Positions 17,632 through 25,429 of a stretch of 28,753 nt of DNA are shown here, piece by piece. Within the stretch, counting starts at the first letter, position 1. Every line of letters starts with the position of its first letter. The stretch covers positions 1 through 28,753 of the forward strand of contig JAEEIS010000121.1 of NCBI GenBank assembly GCA_016281475.1, in the 5' to 3' direction. The position numbers and the translations under genes were made by a program. The notes under the pieces are model-generated. The model had not been told where the DNA came from, did no database searches, and saw nothing but the letters and a program-made list of their open reading frames with translations. The stretch is from Bacteroidales bacterium. Its GTDB lineage: Bacteria > Bacteroidota > Bacteroidia > Bacteroidales > P3.

Positions 17632-19686
17632 ATGATAAGCCGCGAGACCATACAACGCATTATGGATGCCACTCATATTGAGGAGGTAATAGGGGAATTT
17701 GTGTCGTTGAAAAAGCGGGGTGCAAACCACATCGGTTGCTGTCCGTTCCACAACGAGAAGACCCCATCGTTCTATGTGTCGCCCAGCAAGGGCATCTACA
17801 AGTGCTTCGGTTGCGGCAAGTCGGGCAATGCCGTGGGCTTCATCATGGACCACGAGCACTACACCTACCCCGAGGCACTGCGCTACCTGGCCCGCAAGTA
17901 CAACATCGAGATAGAGGAGGAGCGCATGACCGAGGAGCAGAAGGAACGCCAGACCGAGCGCGACGGGCTGTTCCATGTGAGCGAGTTTGCGCAGAAGTAT
18001 TTCGCCGACCTGCTCTACAACGACGAGATGGGGCAGGCCGTCGGCCTCGCCTACTTCCACCAGCGCGGCCTCAGCGACGACATTATCCGCACCTTCGGGC
18101 TGGGCTACTGCCTCGACGAGTGGCGCAACTTCACCGATCACGCGCGGCGCAACGGCTATTCCGATGAGGTGTTGGAGAAGAGCGGCCTCACCATCTTCAA
18201 AGAGGACGGCAAATACTACGACCGCTTCCGCGGACGCGTCATGTTCCCCATTTTCAGCATCTCGGGACGTGTGCTGGGCTTCAGCGGCCGCGTGCTGAGC
18301 AGCGAGAAGCAGGCCGCCAAGTATGTCAACTCGCCCGACTCTGAGATATACGACAAAAGCCACACCCTCTACGGCATCTTCCAAGCCCGCAACGCCATCT
18401 CGAAAGAGGAGAAGTGCTACCTGGTGGAGGGCAACGTGGACGTGGTGTCGATGCACCAGTCGGGGGTGTGCAACACCGTCGCCTCCTGCGGCACGTCGCT
18501 CACCGTGGAGCAGATTCGGCTCATCAAACGCTTCACACCCAACGTCACCGTGCTCTACGACGGCGACAAGGCAGGCATCAAGGCTGCACTGCGTGCGGTG
18601 AACCTACTGTTCGAAGAGGGCATGCACGTGCGCGTGGTGCTCTTCCCCGACGGCGAGGACCCCGACAGCTACGCCCAAAAATACGGCTCCACCCAACTGC
18701 AGGAATATCTGCGCACCCACGAGGAAAACTTTGTGGCATTCAAGACACGCGTGCTGCTCGAGGACGTGGAGCAGGACCCCATCCGCAAGTCGGAGGTGCT
18801 GAAAGAGATTGTCAACACCATCGCACTGGTGCCCGACCGCATAGAGCAGCAGGACTACATCCGTCTCGCCGCCTCGAAACTGAGAATGAACGAGCAGGTG
18901 CTGCTGCAAGAGCTTGGCAAGACCATCAACCTCAACATCATCAAGCAGCGCAAGGAGGAGGCCCAGAAACAGAGTCAGGCGGCCCACACCATGCCAACGT
19001 CTCTCCCCGGACCCGCCCAGCCCTCGCCCGACGCACCGCCACCGCTAGAGCCTGAACCCGACGACTACGAGCTGATGCGCCAAAGCTCCACCTATCGCGC
19101 ACCCGAACAGATACTGGCAGCCGAGCGTCCCGCCGAGGCCCAGGAAGAGAAGCTGGTGCGTCTGCTGCTGAACTACGGCAGCAAGGAGCTGCCCGAAGAG
19201 ATGTCTGACGAGGAGGGCAACACCTTCACCACCAGCACCCCCATTGCCAACATCATCGTGGAGGAGGTTGTAGCCAACGAACTGAAGTTCGACAATCCTC
19301 TCTACCAGCAGCTGTTCGACCTCTATCGCCAGGCCGTAGAGAGCGAGCAGCCCCTGCCCGATGCCAACTTCTTTGCCGCCAACAGCGACACGGTGCTGCG
19401 CAACAAGGCACTCTCGCTCATGGTTGAGTCCTACTCCGTCAGCGACCTCTGGCTGAAGGAGAAACACATCTCTGTGCCATCCATCGAGAGCCGACTGTAT
19501 AAGGACGTGGAAGAGTCGGTGTTGTCGTTCAAACTGAAAAAGATAGACCAAAAAATAGAGGCACTGAGCTACATCATGCGCGAGTGCAAAGACGAGGAGG
19601 AACAGATGATGCACATGGCCAAACACCAGCAACTGGTAGAACTACGCAAGGCCGTGTGCAAACCCCTGCGGCGCGTGGTGGTGTAA
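17632..19686 (+). CDS. dnaG: DNA primase DnaG
   Basis: A 684-aa protein that synthesises RNA primers for replication. The N-terminal zinc-binding domain has C37, H40, C58 and C61 (CCPFHNEKTPSFYV, then YKCFGCGKSG). The primase core follows at about 110-250 (RGRVMFPIFSISGRVLGFSG). The TOPRIM fold begins at about 262 (YLVEGNVDVVSMHQSG) and holds the metal-binding LYDGDKAGIKAA at about 307. A Pro-rich linker at about 450-480 separates the core from the C-terminal DnaB-interacting domain. The ATG at 17632 (MISRETIQRIM) is the standard DnaG start; an upstream in-frame start at 17491 would add 47 unrelated residues and cross the promoter. It is slightly longer than the E. coli enzyme because of the linker and C-terminal domain. 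Confidence 0.97.
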   Translation: MISRETIQRIMDATHIEEVIGEFVSLKKRGANHIGCCPFHNEKTPSFYVSPSKGIYKCFGCGKSGNAVGFIMDHEHYTYPEALRYLARKYNIEIEEERMTEEQKERQTERDGLFHVSEFAQKYFADLLYNDEMGQAVGLAYFHQRGLSDDIIRTFGLGYCLDEWRNFTDHARRNGYSDEVLEKSGLTIFKEDGKYYDRFRGRVMFPIFSISGRVLGFSGRVLSSEKQAAKYVNSPDSEIYDKSHTLYGIFQARNAISKEEKCYLVEGNVDVVSMHQSGVCNTVASCGTSLTVEQIRLIKRFTPNVTVLYDGDKAGIKAALRAVNLLFEEGMHVRVVLFPDGEDPDSYAQKYGSTQLQEYLRTHEENFVAFKTRVLLEDVEQDPIRKSEVLKEIVNTIALVPDRIEQQDYIRLAASKLRMNEQVLLQELGKTINLNIIKQRKEEAQKQSQAAHTMPTSLPGPAQPSPDAPPPLEPEPDDYELMRQSSTYRAPEQILAAERPAEAQEEKLVRLLLNYGSKELPEEMSDEEGNTFTTSTPIANIIVEEVVANELKFDNPLYQQLFDLYRQAVESEQPLPDANFFAANSDTVLRNKALSLMVESYSVSDLWLKEKHISVPSIESRLYKDVEESVLSFKLKKIDQKIEALSYIMRECKDEEEQMMHMAKHQQLVELRKAVCKPLRRVVV

Positions 19687-19752
19687 TTAATTAAGAATTA
19701 AAAATTAAGAATTAATATACCGAGGCAAACCAATTTAATTTTTAATTTTAAA
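19687..19752. repeat. AT-rich heptamer-like inverted repeat between dnaG and the sigma-54 activator
   Basis: A perfect 13-bp inverted repeat has arms at 19696-19708 (AATTAAAAATTAA) and 19735-19747, enclosing a 26-bp centre that contains CCGAGGCAAACCA. It starts at the dnaG stop codon and ends just before the next ATG. A related element occurs at 27781-27852. It can form an A-U hairpin in RNA; a role as terminator or processing site is possible but not shown. Confidence 0.55.
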
Positions 19753-19762
19753 TTGTCAACAA

Positions 19763-21052
19763 ATGGATTTGCAAACACTTAAACTACGATACGGCATCAT
19801 CGGCAACGACCCCAAGTTGCTGCTTGCCCTGAACAAGGCCATACAGGTAGCCCCCACCGACCTCAGCATACTCATCACCGGCGAGAGCGGCGTGGGCAAG
19901 GATGTCTTCAGCCGCATCATTCACGAAAACAGCCTGCGCAAGCATGTGCGACAAGGCAAGGGACTAGTGTCCGTCAACTGCGGTGCCATCCCCGAAGGCA
20001 CCATAGAGAGCGAGCTGTTCGGCCACGTGAAGGGGGCCTTCACCGGCGCGGAGAAAAACCGCAAGGGCTATTTCGAAGAGGCCGATGGCGGCACCATCTT
20101 CCTCGACGAGATTGGCGAGCTGCCCCTAGCCATGCAGGTGAAGATGCTGCGTGTGCTGGAGAACGGCGAGATTATCCCCGTGGGTTCGTCCACCGCCATT
20201 AAGGTGAACGTGCGCGTGGTGGCTGCCACCAATGTCGACCTCGTGGCTGCCGTGCGCAACGGTCGTTTCCGCGAGGACCTCTACTATCGCCTACAACAAA
20301 TCTCCATCTATATCCCACCGCTGCGCGAGCGGCGCGACGACATACCGCTGCTGTTCCGCAAGTTCTCGTCCGACGTGGCGGAGAAATACAACATGCCCCC
20401 CATCTTCCTCACCGACGACGCTCGCGAGTACCTGATGAACTACCCGTGGTACGGCAACATCCGCGAGCTGAAGAACGTCACGGAGCAGATTGCCGTGGTG
20501 GAGAAGGAGCGCACCATCACCCGCGCCATCCTGCAGAACTACCTCAGCTATGTGCCTGAGGAAAAGATGCCCGTTCTCTATTCCGGCAACATGGGGGGAG
20601 GCACCACTGCCATCTCCGACCGCGAGCTGCTGCTCAAAGCCCTCTCCATGGGGCAGATGATTAGCGAGATGCGCAACGAAATCAACGACCTTCGCCAAGC
20701 CGTCACCCAACTGGCCCAAGGCATGCCAGTCCCCACTATGGAGGGGCACCACAACGTGGCATCATTTGCCCCAGCCCCCGTCAACAACTACCCCTACCTC
20801 GACACCCCGCAGCACCACACCGACAACGAAGTGCAGGTGCTGCACACCGACACTCCCCATCCCCTGGACGAGAGTTTCCAAGACTCAGAGGTGGTGGAAG
20901 AAGAGCCTCTGGCCCTCGAAGAGCGTGAAAAACGGGCCATCTGCATGGCGTTGAAACGTCACGGCGGCAAACGCGGTGCCGCCGCCAAGGAGCTGCACAT
21001 CTCCGAGCGCACCCTCTACCGCAAAATCAAAGAGTACGGAATCGAAGTCTGA
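19763..21052 (+). CDS. Sigma-54-dependent transcriptional activator (AAA+, Fis-type HTH), no receiver domain
   Basis: A 429-aa protein. The AAA+ domain starts almost at once: Walker A G40-ESGVGKD47, the sigma-54-contacting GAFTGA loop at 91-96, and Walker B TIFLDE at 111-116. The sensor/arginine-finger region RLQQISIYIPPLRERRDDIP follows. The middle C-terminal part (about 290-385) is a low-complexity, His/Pro-rich linker. The last 40 residues form a Fis-type helix-turn-helix (GGKRGAAAKELHISERTLYR). It binds DNA upstream of sigma-54 promoters and uses ATP to open them. There is no N-terminal receiver, PAS or GAF domain, so activity is not set by a phosphorylated receiver in this protein. It sits between dnaG (76 bp) and aroA (53 bp). 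Its targets are not visible in this window. Confidence 0.93.
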   Translation: MDLQTLKLRYGIIGNDPKLLLALNKAIQVAPTDLSILITGESGVGKDVFSRIIHENSLRKHVRQGKGLVSVNCGAIPEGTIESELFGHVKGAFTGAEKNRKGYFEEADGGTIFLDEIGELPLAMQVKMLRVLENGEIIPVGSSTAIKVNVRVVAATNVDLVAAVRNGRFREDLYYRLQQISIYIPPLRERRDDIPLLFRKFSSDVAEKYNMPPIFLTDDAREYLMNYPWYGNIRELKNVTEQIAVVEKERTITRAILQNYLSYVPEEKMPVLYSGNMGGGTTAISDRELLLKALSMGQMISEMRNEINDLRQAVTQLAQGMPVPTMEGHHNVASFAPAPVNNYPYLDTPQHHTDNEVQVLHTDTPHPLDESFQDSEVVEEEPLALEEREKRAICMALKRHGGKRGAAAKELHISERTLYRKIKEYGIEV

Positions 21053-21105
21053 ACCACGCCAATCCTTTGACACAAACCTTTCAGCCAAACAACAACCAAA
21101 CACCC

Positions 21106-22440
21106 ATGAAGACCAACGACCTACACATTGACCTGCCTGCCTCCAAAAGCCTCAGCAACCGTTGGCTGGTTCTCAACCACATAATGGGGTCGCCCTTCAT
21201 GCTAAAACACCTGTCAGAAGCCGACGACACCCAATTGATGTCCGCCCTACTCAACCAGCTGCGGCACAGGTCGTCCACCCTCTTCTACTGCCACAACGCC
21301 GGCTCGGTGGCCCGTTTCATGCTTGCCCTGCTTGCCGTCACCCCCGGACAATGGCGACTCACAGGCGACGACCGCCTCAAACAACGCCCCATGCTGCCCC
21401 TCATCCAATGCCTGCGCAGCATGGGCAGCACCATCGTCTGCAGCGAGGAAGAAGGCTTTCTGCCCCTCGACATCACGGGCTTCATCCCTCAACACCGCAT
21501 GGCGGAGATTGACCCCAACGAGAGCAGCCAGTATGTATCGGCCATGCTGCTCATCGGCTGCATGCTGCCCAACGGGCTGACGCTCACCCTCACCGACCGT
21601 GCCGCCTCGCGTCCCTATATCGAAATGACCTGCGCGCTGCTGACCCAAGCAGGCATCAAAAACTCCGTCAGCCCCAACCGGAGGGTCTACCGCGTCGAAC
21701 CACTCCAACCCGACACCCGGCACAAAAAACAAGTGGTGAACATCGAGTCCGACTGGTCGTCGGCCTCCTACATCTATGCCGCAGCCTGCCTAGTACCGGG
21801 GTTGAGGATACGCATGAAGGGACTCTCCTACAGCCATTCCACCCAAGGCGACCGCGTGGTCAAAGAACTCTTTGCCCAGCTGGGTGTCGAAACCCAGGAG
21901 CTACGCTCGCCCTACCGCACCAACACACGCTCCATAGCCATCATAGGCACTGGCCGCCACCCCGACACGTTCGAATACAACTTCATCGACTGCCCCGACC
22001 TACTGCCCGCCGTGCTGGTAAGCTGTGCCGCCCTGGGCATGAAAGCCCGCCTGCGGGGCATCAAAAACCTGCGCATCAAAGAGTCCGACCGCATCAACGC
22101 CCTCAAGCAAGAACTAGAGAAGATGGGGGCCTCCATCACACAGACCCCCACCGAAGTGCGATTGGCACCAGCGCACCCAGCGTCCCCTCTTGAGAGGGGT
22201 GCGGCGTCAGCCGAGGGGTATGTCACTAAACCATCCCCCATTGACTATTCTCCTCTCACTCCCTGCCCCTCCATCCGCACCCACAGCGACCACCGCATCG
22301 CCATGGCCTTCGGCGTGCTCACCCTCCTCTTCCCCGACATGGTCATCGAAGAGCCCGAGCAAGTCAGCAAGTCCTTCCCCGACTTCTGGCACCAGCTCGA
22401 CCTCATCAAAAAAGCCGCTGAAGGGAAGACAGAATCATAA
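21106..22440 (+). CDS. aroA: 3-phosphoshikimate 1-carboxyvinyltransferase (EPSP synthase) with in-frame insertion
   Basis: A 444-aa protein that makes EPSP from shikimate-3-phosphate and PEP, the sixth step of the shikimate pathway. Conserved elements are DLPASKSLSNR (catalytic Lys; Ala replaces the usual Gly), HNAGSVARF (Arg kept; Ser replaces the usual Thr and Phe replaces the usual Pro), ESSQYVSAM (SSQ), SRPYIEMT, CPDLLPA (catalytic Asp), KESDRINAL, SDHRIAMAF and VSKSFPDFW. Substrate-binding residues are therefore essentially intact. Just before the DHR motif there is an extra segment of about 25-30 residues (about 356-388) encoded by a double-hairpin repeat. The ATG at 21106 is preferred to an in-frame TTG at 21067. 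The distant NAG motif and the insertion are the unusual points. Confidence 0.93.
   Translation: MKTNDLHIDLPASKSLSNRWLVLNHIMGSPFMLKHLSEADDTQLMSALLNQLRHRSSTLFYCHNAGSVARFMLALLAVTPGQWRLTGDDRLKQRPMLPLIQCLRSMGSTIVCSEEEGFLPLDITGFIPQHRMAEIDPNESSQYVSAMLLIGCMLPNGLTLTLTDRAASRPYIEMTCALLTQAGIKNSVSPNRRVYRVEPLQPDTRHKKQVVNIESDWSSASYIYAAACLVPGLRIRMKGLSYSHSTQGDRVVKELFAQLGVETQELRSPYRTNTRSIAIIGTGRHPDTFEYNFIDCPDLLPAVLVSCAALGMKARLRGIKNLRIKESDRINALKQELEKMGASITQTPTEVRLAPAHPASPLERGAASAEGYVTKPSPIDYSPLTPCPSIRTHSDHRIAMAFGVLTLLFPDMVIEEPEQVSKSFPDFWHQLDLIKKAAEGKTES
22184..22213. repeat. Double-hairpin REP-like repeat inside aroA
   Basis: Two adjacent perfect stems are present: CCCCTCT-TG-AGAGGGG (22184-22199) and CGGC-GTCA-GCCG (22202-22213), followed by AGGGGTATGTC. 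Elements of this look (a CCCCTCT..AGAGGGG hairpin, then a small GC hairpin, then GGGGT) are familiar to me from intergenic Bacteroidetes DNA. Here the element lies in the aroA reading frame and encodes part of the extra segment before the DHR motif. Confidence 0.6.
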
Positions 22441-22477
22441 AAACACCCACAACAATCAGCAAGTCCGTTTTTTTGTG

Positions 22478-22485
22478 TATCTTTG
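22478..22485 (+). promoter_or_regulatory. -7 box upstream of the structured RNA candidate
   Basis: TATCTTTG fits TAnnTTTG. A start a few bases downstream would give an A-rich, unstructured leader of about 95 nt before the folded segment at 22588. No convincing -33 TTG is seen at 19-21 bp, so confidence is moderate. Confidence 0.45.
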
Positions 22486-22587
22486 CAGCGTAAAAACAAA
22501 TCATTAACAACAAAAACAAACAGACAAAAGAAGAAGATAACTAGATAGAAATTAACGACATAATATAAAGCGTTTTTGCTTTTCAAG

Positions 22588-22697
22588 TGAACGGAAATCT
22601 GGACAATTTCTAATCCCAACGAGAAGGCAGAAATGCTCACGGTTCTATCCGTGGGCTTTCTCGTTTTGGGATATAGGCAGTCCAGAGCCTCCGTTCA
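22588..22697 (+). ncRNA. Candidate structured RNA of about 110 nt, unknown class
   Basis: One long interrupted hairpin is built from four nested stems. P1 is TGAACGGA (22588-22595) with TCCGTTCA (22690-22697). P2 is TCTGGAC (22598-22604) with GTCCAGA (22680-22686). P3 is ATCCCAACGAGAA (22613-22625) with TTCTCG, bulge TT, TTGGGAT (22658-22672). P4 is GCTCACGG (22635-22642) with CCGTGGGC (22649-22656), loop TTCTAT. A nearly symmetric internal loop of 8 and 7 nt separates P2 from P3. A -7 box lies about 100 bp upstream. The shape (closing stem, central bubble, terminal stem) recalls 6S RNA but is shorter; this is only a hypothesis. It could also be a leader element for downstream genes. The folding pairs are read directly from the sequence. 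Confidence 0.55.
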
Positions 22698-22768
22698 GAC
22701 AGAAGTTCACGGATTCTTTTTATTGGGGATGCTCTGAAAGGCAAAGACATAATGACTTTTCAGACATC

Positions 22769-22912
22769 ATGAACGCCAATCTTTTCAATAGAGCTGATAC
22801 TCTGCTGACAAACAAATACAGCAGGATAGCACATTCGATGGCCAACTTCGACATCTCCCATGCCGTGGTTGGCATTTTTCATTCATTTGATTATTTCAAA
22901 CCGCAAAAATAA
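22769..22912 (+). CDS. Possible 47-aa small ORF downstream of the structured RNA
   Basis: An ATG at 22769 opens a 47-codon frame (begins MNANLFNRADTLLTNKYSRI, ends FDYFKPQK). The same frame stays open for 71 codons upstream without any ATG, GTG or TTG, back through the folded segment. I recognise no family. There is no Shine-Dalgarno site, signal peptide or membrane helix. It may be a real small protein, the remnant of a longer gene, or chance. Confidence 0.3.
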   Translation: MNANLFNRADTLLTNKYSRIAHSMANFDISHAVVGIFHSFDYFKPQK

Positions 22913-23189
22913 CTAGAACATAGATAGGAGATACTCATCCTCGTCAACATCAATAAGAAAAAGATAAAAAATGTTCTAAGTAAGGACAAATTGTAAGAAA
23001 CGACATTAGGCAACAATGAGATTCTCAAACCAACAGAAAGTGAGGTGACCATCATGTAAAATACCTATTCATCATTTCATTCTGCTTCTTCCCTTCGTGC
23101 AGAAGCTGTCTATGCCCTCCCTCTGCAAAGATAAAGATGAAGAAGCATATAATATGAGGGCAGCATACAACAAACAAAAACAGATAATA
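22913..23189. other. AT-rich intergenic region without recognisable gene
   Basis: Between the small ORF and the SGNH gene no promoter box, hairpin or coding frame is convincing. An in-frame GTG at 23097 and ATG at 23111 exist upstream of the SGNH gene but would put a charged extension ahead of its signal peptide. Confidence 0.5.
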
Positions 23190-23978
23190 ATGAAGAAAAT
23201 ACTGATTTATTTTGTCACCATCGTCGCCGTTATGGCCAATTTAAGCATCCTAGGTAGTTGTAAGAAGACTAACGGTAAAATGATTTGTCTCGGTGATAGC
23301 ATCACTTATGGGTATATCCCTCATGGTTTAGCCGGAAATCCTTATGGACAATTGGATAGTTATGCTCAAATTGCAGCGGACATACTCAATCTTAGCCTTA
23401 TGAATTATGGCGTTTCTGGAAACAAGCTAATAGGGTTGGATAATCTTGAGACCGCAATGTGCAACCGGTACACTAATATGATAGACAATGCCGATGTAGT
23501 TACATTTATGGGTGGAACGAACGACATAAGGGTCGGCGTCCAACTTGGAACAATGAAAGATAGAGTTGTAGATGGAGACAGCTCAACATATACATATTAC
23601 GCTGGTTGTCATAAATTAGTGGAAGGGCTTTATAAAAAATACATTAATAATTCAGGCAAAAAAATAAAATTAATAGGAATAACTCCTCCTAAAATGCTTT
23701 TATCACCAGCAGCCTATGTAAATGGAACTGGCACACTTTACCCAAATCAAGAATTGTGGGTCAACGCTTTCATTGAGGTTTGCGAGTACTACGGCATTCC
23801 AGTATGCGACTTCTACCACTCTGGACTTCTTGAAACAAACATTGCATGCGATTTTAGAAATACAGCTTATGGACATACTGGATATTTCAATCCACTTATC
23901 CCAGATGGCATACATCCAAGCGCTATCGGTCATCATTATCTTGGTACTTTTCTAGCCGATTATATTAGTCGTTTATGA
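23190..23978 (+). CDS. SGNH/GDSL-family hydrolase lipoprotein
   Basis: A 262-aa protein. The start MKKILIYFVTIVAVMANLSI followed by LGSC24 is a lipoprotein signal peptide, so the enzyme is probably anchored in a membrane facing the periplasm or outside. All SGNH blocks are present: block I CLGDS37 (nucleophile Ser), block II G77 in YGVSGN, block III GGTN111D, and block V D239-G-I-H242 near the C-terminus. Such enzymes are esterases or lipases, including carbohydrate acetyl-esterases; the substrate cannot be told. The gene is clearly more AT-rich than the rnf-aroA genes and lies next to an IS, which suggests recent transfer. It stands alone, with no operon partner. Start choice rests on the signal peptide. 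Confidence 0.87.
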   Translation: MKKILIYFVTIVAVMANLSILGSCKKTNGKMICLGDSITYGYIPHGLAGNPYGQLDSYAQIAADILNLSLMNYGVSGNKLIGLDNLETAMCNRYTNMIDNADVVTFMGGTNDIRVGVQLGTMKDRVVDGDSSTYTYYAGCHKLVEGLYKKYINNSGKKIKLIGITPPKMLLSPAAYVNGTGTLYPNQELWVNAFIEVCEYYGIPVCDFYHSGLLETNIACDFRNTAYGHTGYFNPLIPDGIHPSAIGHHYLGTFLADYISRL

Positions 23979-24095
23979 CAATATGGATAGGATTCCTTAG
24001 TTGAAACTATCATGAGCATAACCGGCTAGTCCATCCTCCGTTACCAAGTCGACATCCATGCCCAATAAAGACTCTAAATCATTCCACATTCGACG

Positions 24096-24116
24096 TAATG
24101 GACAAAAATTAGGCTG
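24096..24116 (+). repeat. IS left terminal inverted repeat
   Basis: This 21-bp sequence (TAATGGACAAAAATTAGG then CTG) is the exact reverse complement of 25248-25268. Confidence 0.88.
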
Positions 24117-24166
24117 AAATCTTTGTAACGCACGTAATAATTAACACGATACAGCGTTCAAAGGTT

Positions 24167-25110
24167 ATGAATAAAAAAATTGCATTCACTGCGGCAGCCC
24201 TATAACGAAGAGAAATGGCATGGTAAAAGGGCGCCAGTTGTACAAATGCCATGCCTGTGGGAAGCAATTTCTGGGTGGGAACCGCATTGATTTGGCCACA
24301 TTGTGGCGTGAGTATTCAGAGTTGAAACAGACATATGCCCAGCTTGCAGAGAGGTACGGATGCTCACCACGCACCATCAAGCGGAAACTTGACACATATA
24401 CACCACCCAAGGCTACGGCAACGCCCGGCAAGGTCATTGTGGTTATGGACACGACCTACTGGGGGCGCCTGTACGGAGTGATGCTGTTCAAGGATGCCAT
24501 CACGGGGAGGGACCTGCTGTGGTACTTCATCAAGAATGAGACCAACGCCCTTTATGCGCAGGGCTAGCCGAGCTTGAAGGCTTGGGGTATGAGATACCTG
24601 CTGTAGTGTTTGACGGGCGGAAAGGACTCCCGAAGATGTTCCCGGACAAGAAGGTGCAGCTGTGCCAGTTCCACCAGCAGAAGACCGTGCGCAAGTATAT
24701 CACAAAGCATCCGAAGACGGAGGCTGCCGTAGAACTCAAGGAGATAGTAGACCTGTTGACCAAGACCGACAAGGAGTCTTTTGAGGGAATGTTTGGCCAG
24801 TGGTGCGTAAAGTGGGATGGCTATCTTAGGGAAAGGACAACGGATTCAAAGACGGGCAAAAGCCATTATACGCACAAGAAGTTGCGCAGCGCATACCTGA
24901 GTGTCAGACAAAACCTGCCTGTTCACCTGGTACGACAACATCGAGATGGGGATACCTAACACGACCAACCTTATCGACGGACACTTCTCCCAGCTCAAGC
25001 GGATGCTCCGCAACCATAACGGCATGAAACGCAAGCGTCGCAACAAGCTTGTCATTGGGTTTTTTGAGGCATCGCGGACATTACCCGAAGGGAAAGGGCT
25101 GCCGCAGTGA
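24167..25110 (+). pseudogene. Transposase, IS256-variant Zn-binding type, frameshifted
   Basis: Three pieces together make one transposase of about 310 aa. The likely original ATG is at 24167. The following A7 run (24173-24179) breaks the frame; one more A would join it to CIHCGSP and the second zinc-finger half YKCHACGKQF. The next piece has a helix-turn-helix (LAERYGCSPRTIKRKLD) and the first catalytic Asp (VVMDTTYWGR). A second frameshift near 24565 (...YAQG stop) loses the join to LAELEG. The second piece has AVVFDGRKGLPKMF and LCQFHQQKTVRKYI. A third shift near 24905-24925 leads to WYDNIEMGIPNTTNLIDG, the conserved C-terminal motif. Several independent frameshifts indicate an inactive copy. 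The A7 run alone could have been a programmed slippage site, but the other two shifts cannot be explained that way. Confidence 0.83.
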
Positions 25111-25201
25111 TACGACAGCCCGCCCTTCGGTATAAAACCCGGTCGACTATTCCTTGATGAGTTGCTCCCCAGCAGAGCTCCTCTCCGCTTCATCGACGGT
25201 G

Positions 25202-25233
25202 CAAAGTTACAAACCTTTTCTCGAATAGCCAAA
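25202..25233 (-). promoter_or_regulatory. Outward-in (antisense) promoter at the IS right end
   Basis: On the minus strand a -33 TTTG (25230-25233) is followed after 20 bp by a -7 box TAACTTTG (25202-25209), an excellent consensus match. It would transcribe back into the IS, antisense to the transposase. An ATG lies at 25193, within a few bases of the expected start site. Confidence 0.6.
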
Positions 25234-25247
25234 TTTCGGTCAAAAAA

Positions 25248-25268
25248 CAGCCTAATTTTTGTCCATTA
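25248..25268 (-). repeat. IS right terminal inverted repeat
   Basis: Exact inverted partner of 24096-24116. It is preceded by a run CAAAAAA that also precedes the extra copy 40 bp downstream. Confidence 0.88.
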
Positions 25269-25287
25269 GAGAGTACTCCTTCAAAAA

Positions 25288-25308
25288 CAGCCTAAATTTT
25301 GTCCATTA
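25288..25308 (-). repeat. Extra copy of the IS right end
   Basis: CAGCCTAAATTTTGTCCATT plus A matches the right inverted repeat except for a small A/T change in the centre. It lies exactly 40 bp beyond the intact right end, with the same TCAAAAA(A)CAG lead-in. It is probably the remnant of an older, overlapping insertion. Confidence 0.75.
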
Positions 25309-25429
25309 CACCGAAAAATGCCATCATTAAGCCATATAATTGGGTATTTCTAATGTCAAATTGAGGTATATTTCCTGCTGGAATTCTATGATTTAGTGAA
25401 ATATATTTTATTATATTGGATTTTTGTAG

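Larger units (their letters stand above)
24096..25268 (+). mobile_element. Decayed insertion sequence with perfect 21-bp terminal inverted repeats
   Basis: The left end (24096-24116, beginning TAATGGACAAAAATTAG) and right end (25248-25268) are perfect inverted copies. They enclose about 1.17 kb with one transposase reading region that is broken by frameshifts. No target-site duplication was found next to either end. A further near-copy of the right end lies at 25288-25308. The transposase type, an N-terminal zinc-finger pair followed by a DDE-like domain, fits the group often annotated as IS256 family, variant Zn-binding type. Confidence 0.85.

Noticed and set aside
17479..18456. Minus-strand frame of 325 codons opposite dnaG
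   Set aside because: Covers the Zn-finger and primase core codons of dnaG; no domain of its own.
22588..22697. Integron attC site
   Set aside because: The long hairpin invited the idea, but the required RYYYAAC and GTTRRRY core sites are not placed at its ends, and no integron integrase is near.
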